From: Anaerolineales bacterium
GTDB taxonomy: Bacteria > Chloroflexota > Anaerolineae > Anaerolineales > Villigracilaceae
Reading direction: 5' to 3'
Length of the DNA: 12,309 nt
NCBI GenBank assembly: GCA_015489255.1
Contig: WGAD01000074.1
Span: 1 to 12,309 of the forward strand
Shown here: one piece after another, positions 7,529 to 12,309 of the stretch
Position numbering within the stretch: position 1 is the first letter of the stretch
Layout of the letters: each line of letters begins with the position of its first letter
Position numbers and translations under genes: made by a program
Notes under the pieces: model-generated
What the model was told of the DNA's origin: nothing
The model's database searches: none
What the model saw: the letters and a program-made list of their open reading frames with translations, nothing else

Positions 7529-8452
7529 TCAGGCGTCACCCTGTGGAAAACGTTGCAAACGCTGTGGATAACCCTGTGTGTATTGTGTATAAAAGTGCAT
7601 AAGACCTGTGAGGTAATGGGGCACAACCCGCCCCAGGTCTGTGGACAACTTGTGGACGGACAGGCGCAGGTTGTGCGAGCGGCGGGCGGTCAGCCCGGCG
7701 GCCTCCACCGAGACCGGTGCGATCAGGCTTTCGTCGAAGCCGAATTGCCGCGCCAGCGCCACGCCGAATTCGTACTTGCTGAGGGCCTGCGAACCGACCA
7801 CATGATACAGCCCTTGCAGCCCTTTTTCCAGCATGGACAGCAGCAAATCGCTCAAATCGCCCACGAAGAGCGGGCAGAAGTGCACGTCGGTAAAGCCCTT
7901 GACCGGACGCCCCTCCCGCAGGTTGCGGAAGAAGAACTCGGCCAGGCTGCGGCGTCCGCTGGCGCTCCAGCCGAAGAAGTTGACGCGGGCGATGACCGCT
8001 TCCGGCAGGGCGGCCTGCACCGCCCGTTCACCGGCCAGTTTGCTGCGGGCGTAGGCGCTGAGCGGGTTGGGACGGTCGTCTTCCGTGTAAAAATCGCTTT
8101 TCGCGCCGTCGAAGACCGCGTCGGTGGACAGATGCACCAGCCGCACGCCGCGCGCCGCGCACAGCCGCGCCAGTTCGCCGGGCAGATCGGCGTTGACGCG
8201 CTGCGCCAGCGCGGGCTGTTTTTCGCAGGCGTCCACGTCGGCCAGCGCGGCGCAGTGGATCACCGCTTCGGGCTGGACTTCGTCGAGCAGGGCCGGCAGG
8301 GCGGCGAAGTCGGTCAGGTCGGCGCGGCGGTAGGCGAAGGGCAGGCCGACCAGGCGTCCACGGGCGACGCCGGTCACCTCGTGCGCCGCAGCGCAGCGCA
8401 GCGCCATGTTCAGGCCAAGCAATCCGCTGGCGCCGGTGATCAGCAGGCGCAT
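7529..8452 (-). CDS. RmlD-like NDP-4-keto-6-deoxy-sugar reductase (SDR family)
   Basis: A 307-residue protein of the RmlD/dTDP-4-dehydrorhamnose reductase group. It has the nucleotide loop GASGLLG (7-13), VIHCAALADVDACE (64-77), LSTDAVFDG (108-116) and the catalytic YARSK (Tyr134, Lys138). FTDVHFCPLFVGDLSDLL (187-204) is the RmlD-like substrate and partner strand. RmlB and RmlC are not in the window, and the gene directly follows a PseB-type dehydratase. The likely substrate is therefore the UDP-4-keto-6-deoxy-HexNAc product of that enzyme, as for WbvR/CapF-type reductases, rather than dTDP-rhamnose precursors. Unlike CapF/FnlB it has no C-terminal cupin domain. The final roughly 40 codons use AT-rich codons (ACA, CCA, CAA, TAT) unlike the rest of the operon and contain a DnaA-box-like cluster. 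The stop lies within the purine-rich ribosome site of the next gene. Confidence 0.83.
   Translation of the reverse strand: MRLLITGASGLLGLNMALRCAAAHEVTGVARGRLVGLPFAYRRADLTDFAALPALLDEVQPEAVIHCAALADVDACEKQPALAQRVNADLPGELARLCAARGVRLVHLSTDAVFDGAKSDFYTEDDRPNPLSAYARSKLAGERAVQAALPEAVIARVNFFGWSASGRRSLAEFFFRNLREGRPVKGFTDVHFCPLFVGDLSDLLLSMLEKGLQGLYHVVGSQALSKYEFGVALARQFGFDESLIAPVSVEAAGLTARRSHNLRLSVHKLSTDLGRVVPHYLTGLMHFYTQYTQGYPQRLQRFPQGDA
7542..7659 (-). repeat. Cluster of DnaA-box-like 9-mers inside the reductase 3' end
   Basis: On the minus strand the motif TTATNCACA occurs perfectly at 7563-7571 (TTATCCACA) and 7584-7592 (TTATACACA). One-mismatch copies lie at 7542-7550 (TTTTCCACA), 7594-7602 (TTATGCACT) and 7640-7648 (TTGTCCACA), and a two-mismatch copy at 7651-7659 (CCGTCCACA). 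All point the same way. TTNTCCACAG with a variable third base occurs three times (7541-7550, 7562-7571, 7639-7648). The stretch is AT-richer than its surroundings and encodes the end of the reductase. The match to the DnaA consensus is seen directly; any binding in the cell is inference. Confidence 0.5.
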
Positions 8453-8455
8453 GGT

Positions 8456-9460
8456 CTAGAGTTTGCCCTCGGCGTACAGTTTCTCGAACGGGGCGATGTA
8501 AGCCTTAATGCCCTCTTCATCCAGCCAGACCGTGTTGTTGTCGCTGGCGTAGCGGAAGCCGTCCGGCAGGGGCTGGCCCTTGTCTTGCCAGGAGTAGCCA
8601 AACCACAGGGCCTGCGCCGGCTGGACGACGAACATCTCGTCCAGTTCGACCGTGGTGCGGGCTTCGTCTTCCGAAATCAGCACCTCGTGCAGTTTTTCGC
8701 CCGGGCGGATGCCGATGACTTCGATCTCGGCCTCGGGCGCGATGGCCTTCGCCAGGTCGATGACTTTCATGCTGGGGATCTTGGGCACGAAGACCTCGCC
8801 GCCTTCCATCTGCTCGATGCAGGAAATGACGAAGTGCACGCCCTCTTCCAGCGAGAGCCAGAAGCGCGTCATGCGGTCGTCGGTGATGGTCAGTTTTCCG
8901 CTTTCGCGCTGGCGCAAAAAGACCGGTACCACCGAGCCGCGCGAACCGACCACGTTGCCGTAGCGCACGCAGGCGTAACGGGTGGCCCGTCCGCCGGCAT
9001 AGGCGTTGGACTGCACCACCAGTTTTTCGGCGGCCAGTTTGGTCGCGCCGTAGAGATTGACGGGGTTGACGGCCTTGTCGGTGGAGAGCGCCAGCACCTT
9101 CTGCACGCCGGCGTCCAGCGCGGCTTCCACCACGTTGGAGGTACCCATGATGTTGGTCTTGATGGCCTCCATCGGGTTGTATTCGCAGGCCGGCACCTGC
9201 TTGAGCGCTGCGGCGTGCACCACCACGTCCACGCCCTGCATGGCGCGGTAGAGCCGGTCGCGGTCACGGATGTCGCCGATGAAGTAGCGCAGGCTGGGGT
9301 GATCGAAGCCGGCCAGGCGCATCTCGTGCTGCTTGAGTTCATCGCGGCTGAAGATGATGATCTTCTTGGGGTGATATTCGTCCAGCATGGTGCGGACGAA
9401 TTGCTTGCCAAACGAACCGGTCCCGCCGGTCACCAGGACGACCTTGTCTTGCCAGTTCAT
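8456..9460 (-). CDS. pseB: UDP-N-acetylglucosamine 4,6-dehydratase, PseB type (possibly 5-inverting)
   Basis: A 334-residue short-chain dehydrogenase/reductase, the same size as known PseB proteins. It has the NAD(P) loop TGGTGSFG (11-18), VVHAAALKQVP (80-90) and the catalytic stretch STDKAVNPVNLYGATKL (126-142). The Asp-Lys (128-129) and Tyr137/Lys141 match the PseB/FlaA1 arrangement. This stretch separates it from the CapE/FnlA group, which as I recall has Met in place of the catalytic Tyr. Later landmarks are RYGNVVGSRGSVVPVF (166-181), MTRFWL (197-202) and IRPGEKLHE (251-259). Reaction by family: UDP-GlcNAc to UDP-2-acetamido-2,6-dideoxy-L-arabino-hexos-4-ulose, the entry step to pseudaminic acid and some 6-deoxy-L-hexosamines. 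Whether C5 is inverted cannot be proven by eye. AAGGAG lies five bases before the ATG, and the start overlaps the previous stop (ATGA). The next gene, a reductase, begins three bases after the stop. Confidence 0.88.
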   Translation of the reverse strand: MNWQDKVVLVTGGTGSFGKQFVRTMLDEYHPKKIIIFSRDELKQHEMRLAGFDHPSLRYFIGDIRDRDRLYRAMQGVDVVVHAAALKQVPACEYNPMEAIKTNIMGTSNVVEAALDAGVQKVLALSTDKAVNPVNLYGATKLAAEKLVVQSNAYAGGRATRYACVRYGNVVGSRGSVVPVFLRQRESGKLTITDDRMTRFWLSLEEGVHFVISCIEQMEGGEVFVPKIPSMKVIDLAKAIAPEAEIEVIGIRPGEKLHEVLISEDEARTTVELDEMFVVQPAQALWFGYSWQDKGQPLPDGFRYASDNNTVWLDEEGIKAYIAPFEKLYAEGKL

Positions 9461-10350
9461 GCTTTCTCCTTGCGTAAAACGATGATCGGGTATTGGCCGT
9501 TTTCGCCAAAGTATTGCGGGTAGCGTTCTTCCAGCGCATACAATCCGCGCAAGAGCCAGCGCCCGGCCAGCCAGGGATGGATGACCTGCCGCAGGAATTT
9601 GACGCTGACGCTACGCCAGGGGTAGATTTCCACCGGGATGCCGGCGGCGGCCAGGGCCGCGGTCAGCTCGCGGGCGCCCTGGTGGACGGTGTGGGTGCCC
9701 GTCGGGCGCGATTTATCCTGAATCGCAGCCGCCGCGGCGGCCACCTGCCGCGGGACGCGGCGTTTGAAATCCAGGCGGATGACCCGCTTCAGGCGGGCAA
9801 TCACTTTTGCCACGAAGCGGGAAAACGCCATCACGGGCTGTAAGCGCCGCATGAATTCCGGCGATTTCCAGGCGTTGACCACCGCCGCGCTGCCGCCCGG
9901 CTTCAGCGTGCGGTAGAGCTCGGCGTAGGCGGTGGGCTGGTCGGCAGGGGGCACATGGTGAATAGCGTGCAGCGAAACCGCGCCATCGAAGGCTCCATCC
10001 GCGAAGGGCAGGGCGGAAATATCGGCCACCACATACAGCCCCTTTTCGCCCAGCCGCTTGCGGGCCTCGCGCAGCGCGGTGATGGAGATATCGGCGCACA
10101 CGCGGCGTTGATAGCCGGCGGAATAGGTCAGATATTCCGGCCATTGCACCGGTCCGGAACCGGCGTCCAGCAAGAAGCGGCCCTCGCGAGGGATATAACG
10201 GTTGATGCGCAAATGGCAGCGCGAAATGTATTCCTGCGAGACCGGGCGCAAATCTTCATAGCGGGCGTTCTGGTACAGCCCCTCGCCGATCTGCGACCAG
10301 CCGACGCGGTCGTAAAACTCGCGCACCTGTTGACGGGTGTTTTCACTCAT
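9457..10350 (-). CDS. Class I SAM-dependent methyltransferase
   Basis: A 297-residue methyltransferase. It shows motif I LLDAGSGP (60-67) for SAM binding, the acidic ADIS strand (86-89), ADISALPFADGAFDG (109-123), SLHAIHHVP (126-134) and the post-motif LKPGG turn (149-153). This is the Methyltransf_11/25-type layout. A long basic C-terminal part (about 165-297) probably forms a substrate lid. Likely role: O-methylation of a sugar or of a growing glycan, judged only from the locus; substrate unknown. I chose the start at 10350 rather than the in-frame ATG at 10371. It gives a clean ATGA overlap with the preceding stop and has GAGG eight bases upstream, while the upstream ATG has no such site. 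The stop overlaps the next gene by ATGA, so translation is probably coupled. Confidence 0.85.
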   Translation of the reverse strand: MSENTRQQVREFYDRVGWSQIGEGLYQNARYEDLRPVSQEYISRCHLRINRYIPREGRFLLDAGSGPVQWPEYLTYSAGYQRRVCADISITALREARKRLGEKGLYVVADISALPFADGAFDGAVSLHAIHHVPPADQPTAYAELYRTLKPGGSAAVVNAWKSPEFMRRLQPVMAFSRFVAKVIARLKRVIRLDFKRRVPRQVAAAAAAIQDKSRPTGTHTVHQGARELTAALAAAGIPVEIYPWRSVSVKFLRQVIHPWLAGRWLLRGLYALEERYPQYFGENGQYPIIVLRKEKA

Positions 10351-11939
10351 GCGATCTGCCTCGGTGTCCATTGAATCGGTTCGCCGACCAGTTCGGCGAA
10401 GGTCTGCCCAAAGAGGGCGCGGCCTTCCGCGCCCAGCACGCGGGGCAGCGGCCAGCGTTGATATTCTTTGCCAAACCCCAGCAGCCGCCAGGGGAAGGGG
10501 CGCGGGTATTCGAAAAAGAAGCGGTAGGCATAGCGCCAGGCCAGTTCGACCTGTTCATCGCGCAGGCGATGCCCCTGCGGGTCGGCCAGCGCGGCCTCCA
10601 GTTGGGCAAAATACTCGTCCCAGGTGGACGGGTCGAGCGTGAAGCCGCGCCCACGGTAATGCGTCTGCCCGGCGGCGATGACCGGGATGCCGCGCATCGC
10701 CATTTCCAGGCCGGTGGTGGTGGTGAAAACCAGCCCCAGGGAGGCCAGCGGCATCAGGTCGTAGGTGTTGACCTTGTCCAACGGCCCAATCAGGTGGATG
10801 TGGGACGGCAGTTCGTCTACCGCGGCCCGCACCACGTCCACCATCGAGGGGCCGTGCGTCAGGCGCTCGCCCGGGTGGACGCGCACGATCAGCTGCAGGT
10901 CGTCGCGGGCGGCGAACCAGCGCACCGTGCGGGATATCCACTCGGCCATGCTGCGCGAAAACAGGTTGCGCCCCAACGTCAGGCTGTCGCCCAGCACGTT
11001 GGTCGCCAGCAGCGCCAGCGGACGGTCGTCCAGGCCCAGTTTTTCGCGCAGGGCGTTTGCACCCTCGCGGGGCACGTCCTGCCAGCGGCGGTCGGATTTG
11101 CCGAAGGGTTTGGCGCCCTGACGGGCGTTTTCCAGTTCCTCGATGGCCCGCTGCTCCTCGGCGGTCAGCGGCACGCCGCCGCGGGCCGCCCAAAGCGCAT
11201 CGGTGTTCTGGCGCATCACCTCATCGTCCTGTGCCAGCCAGATCTGTTCGCGCTGGTCGTTGAACTCATAGGTCACAGCCGGGGTGCCGAGATACCGCGC
11301 CGCGCGATAGACGGCGCCCATCTCCAGGATGGTGCCGTTGGGGATGAGCACCACGTCCGGTTCGCCGCGCCCCAGCCAGGTCAACGCCCGCGCCGCAGCG
11401 CGGCGATTCCGCTCCAGGCGCAACTGAAAGAGCGGGCTGTTTTCATCGATCTCTTCGACCTGCTCGGTGTATTGCACGTCATAGACCGCCACCTGCCGCA
11501 CCTGCGCGTCCAGTTCGGCTGGCAGGTCCGCGGGCGGCAGATCGTCCAGATTGCGGTGGGTGAAAAACGCCCCCCCCGCTGCCAGCGCATCGCGGGTGTA
11601 GAGCCGCCGCCGCGCGTAGCGGAAACGGCTGAGCGGCTTGCGCCAGTCGGAATAGGGCAGCCAGGCCAGTTCGACCTCGTGCCCCAGGGCGGTCAGCGCC
11701 AGTGCAATCACGGCGGCTTGTTCGATCCAATAGTGCAGGGTGGCGAAGATGAACACGCGCTTGCCGCCCGAGTCTGGTTGAGTGGGCATTTCCTGCACGG
11801 CCTGCGGCAGGATGCGGCGCAGGGTCTCCAGTTTATAATGATCGCGCCAGCGTTTGCGCTCCGGCGCAAACAGCCAGTAGGCTTCCATGGCGAAGGGCTG
11901 GCTGGCGATCAGGTCGCGGATCTGGTCGCGGGCGGGCAT
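10347..11939 (-). CDS. Capsule polysaccharide synthesis protein, KpsS/KpsC-like GT-B fold
   Basis: A 530-residue cytoplasmic protein with no signal peptide or membrane segment. The N-terminal Rossmann half has RVFIFATLHYWIEQAAV (61-77) and PDVVLIPNGTILEMGAVYRA (194-213). The C-terminal half carries the conserved signatures: LIVRVHPGE (350-358), a loop near LIGPLDKVNTYDLM, and TTTTGLEMAMRGIPVIAAG (406-424) followed by HYRGRGFT (427-434). The last block resembles the capsule-synthesis family (Capsule_synth), which includes the Kdo transferases KpsC and KpsS. By family it could transfer a sugar during capsule or linker assembly, but donor and acceptor cannot be read from the sequence. The start overlaps the preceding stop as TGATG, with GAGG ten bases upstream. 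A run of eight G occurs in codons near residues 121-124. Neighbouring Wzt fits an ABC-exported glycan. Confidence 0.75.
   Translation of the reverse strand: MPARDQIRDLIASQPFAMEAYWLFAPERKRWRDHYKLETLRRILPQAVQEMPTQPDSGGKRVFIFATLHYWIEQAAVIALALTALGHEVELAWLPYSDWRKPLSRFRYARRRLYTRDALAAGGAFFTHRNLDDLPPADLPAELDAQVRQVAVYDVQYTEQVEEIDENSPLFQLRLERNRRAAARALTWLGRGEPDVVLIPNGTILEMGAVYRAARYLGTPAVTYEFNDQREQIWLAQDDEVMRQNTDALWAARGGVPLTAEEQRAIEELENARQGAKPFGKSDRRWQDVPREGANALREKLGLDDRPLALLATNVLGDSLTLGRNLFSRSMAEWISRTVRWFAARDDLQLIVRVHPGERLTHGPSMVDVVRAAVDELPSHIHLIGPLDKVNTYDLMPLASLGLVFTTTTGLEMAMRGIPVIAAGQTHYRGRGFTLDPSTWDEYFAQLEAALADPQGHRLRDEQVELAWRYAYRFFFEYPRPFPWRLLGFGKEYQRWPLPRVLGAEGRALFGQTFAELVGEPIQWTPRQIA
10359..10362 (-). 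promoter_or_regulatory. Ribosome site deciding the first methyltransferase start
   Basis: GAGG lies eight bases upstream of the ATG at 10350. The alternative in-frame ATG at 10371 has no purine-rich site before it, so the shorter product with an ATGA overlap is preferred. Confidence 0.6.
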
Positions 11940-12309
11940 CAGTCCAGCACCTCGATATCCCAGTGCAGGCGCGGACGCACCGCCCCGGGGCGCGGCTCCA
12001 CCCAGTGCATCCCCGGCGCGCCGGAAGCGTCCACGTTGAAATCCAGGGTCTGCTCCTCGTAGAAATAGCGGCGCACGTTGTAGGCGCTGGCGTTGACGCT
12101 GAGCGAATAGCGTCCCTGGTTGAGCAAATCCGCCGGAATTTCGCAGCGGCTGAGGTACCGCCCGGCCTTGCGCTCGGTGTAGGTCTCGAATTTTTGCGGG
12201 TCATCGGTGTCGAAGGAGGTGAACACCGGCTCGCCGCGGGCGGTCAGCAGATAGAAGCCAATCCGCAGGCCGGAGATACCGCGCTCCAGCTGATATTCCA
12301 TCTCTATGG
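11939..12309 (-). CDS. Wzt-type polysaccharide ABC exporter ATPase, C-terminal glycan-binding domain (5' end cut by window)
   Basis: Only the last roughly 122 codons are in the window. The frame stays open to the window edge (codons for Ile-Glu precede the first Met), so the Met at 12301 is probably internal. The visible part looks like the beta-sandwich domain found at the C-terminus of Wzt ATPases. It has a GLRIGFYLLT strand, then PVFTSFDTDD, then a central IPADLLNQGRYSLSV turn, and it ends with RPGAVRPRLHWDIEVLD. In the known family this domain binds the finished glycan chain and the N-terminal ATPase domain, with a Wzm permease, drives export across the inner membrane. The ATPase domain and any Wzm gene would lie upstream, outside the window. 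The stop overlaps the next start by one base (TGATG). It could also be a free-standing Wzt-C domain protein. The family call is from sequence pattern only. Confidence 0.75.
   Translation of the reverse strand, partial: IEMEYQLERGISGLRIGFYLLTARGEPVFTSFDTDDPQKFETYTERKAGRYLSRCEIPADLLNQGRYSLSVNASAYNVRRYFYEEQTLDFNVDASGAPGMHWVEPRPGAVRPRLHWDIEVLD

Noticed and set aside
7570..7615. Internal promoter for the synthase in the AT-rich stretch
   Set aside because: A TATACA block exists, but the nearest TTACCT-like -35 is about 19 bases away and weak, so it does not stand on its own.
8456..9460. CapE/FnlA assignment for the dehydratase
   Set aside because: The catalytic stretch carries Tyr137 in NLYGATK, the PseB/FlaA1 pattern, whereas as I recall CapE-type enzymes have Met at this position.
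7553..9523. Long plus-strand open frame of 656 codons
   Set aside because: It lies fully antisense to the reductase and dehydratase genes, which have clear family motifs. Its product is rich in His, Gln, Gly and Arg with no recognisable domain, typical of a shadow frame in GC-rich DNA.
10351..10371. N-terminal extension of the methyltransferase from ATG 10371
   Set aside because: It would overlap the preceding gene by 25 bases and has no ribosome site, whereas the internal ATG at 10350 has GAGG and an ATGA overlap.
10371..12062. Long plus-strand open frame of 563 codons
   Set aside because: It is antisense to the capsule-synthesis gene and the Wzt domain. Its low-complexity, Gln/Arg/Ala-rich product has no motifs, so it is read as a codon-bias shadow.

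Overview
The window is a slice of a large surface-polysaccharide biosynthesis and export locus from a GC-rich bacterium. All twelve genes I can support lie on the minus strand, so transcription runs from position 12309 down to 1. Both ends are cut: the first gene lacks its 5' part and the last lacks its 3' part. Only about 37 bases fall between genes. Eight of the eleven junctions are overlaps (ATGA, TGATG, TAATG or 11 nt) and three more are gaps of 1 to 17 nt, apart from one stronger Shine-Dalgarno restart. This is one translationally coupled operon, with no RNA gene, mobile element, CRISPR array or terminator visible. The taxon cannot be fixed from sequence alone. GC-rich coding, a LapA-like protein and this gene repertoire would suit Chloroflexota (Anaerolineae-like), but that is a low-confidence guess.

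Layout in order of transcription: (1) the C-terminal glycan-binding domain of a Wzt-type ABC exporter ATPase (11939-12309, partial); (2) a capsule-synthesis (KpsS/KpsC-like) GT-B protein (10347-11939); (3) a SAM methyltransferase (9457-10350); (4) a PseB-type UDP-GlcNAc 4,6-dehydratase (8456-9460); (5) an RmlD-like NDP-4-keto-sugar reductase (7529-8452); (6) a NeuB/SpsE-family nonulosonate synthase with a C-terminal SAF domain (6444-7511); (7) a GT4 glycosyltransferase (5347-6444); (8) a small LapA-like membrane protein (4925-5350); (9) an SpsF-like cytidylyltransferase with a TTG start (4096-4923); (10) a methyltransferase with an N-terminal zinc ribbon (3207-4079); (11) a GT-A-like protein of uncertain family (2323-3207); (12) a GT2 glycosyltransferase (1370-2323). 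A long GT-B-like protein cut at its C-terminus closes the window (1-1380).

Together the genes suggest synthesis of an unusual 6-deoxy hexosamine and/or a 9-deoxy nonulosonic acid (dehydratase, reductase, PEP-condensing synthase, CMP-type activation). Several glycosyltransferases would assemble it, two methyltransferases would decorate it, and Wzm/Wzt would export it. The usual PLP aminotransferase, N-acetyltransferase and nucleotide-sugar hydrolase of the pseudaminate and legionaminate pathways are absent from the window. The 4-keto-reductase sits where the aminotransferase would normally be, so a non-canonical sugar is a reasonable hypothesis.

The most unexpected non-coding signal lies inside the 3' end of the reductase gene (7542-7659). 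It is a cluster of DnaA-box-like 9-mers, two of them perfect TTATNCACA matches, all in one orientation and spaced at roughly whole helical turns.
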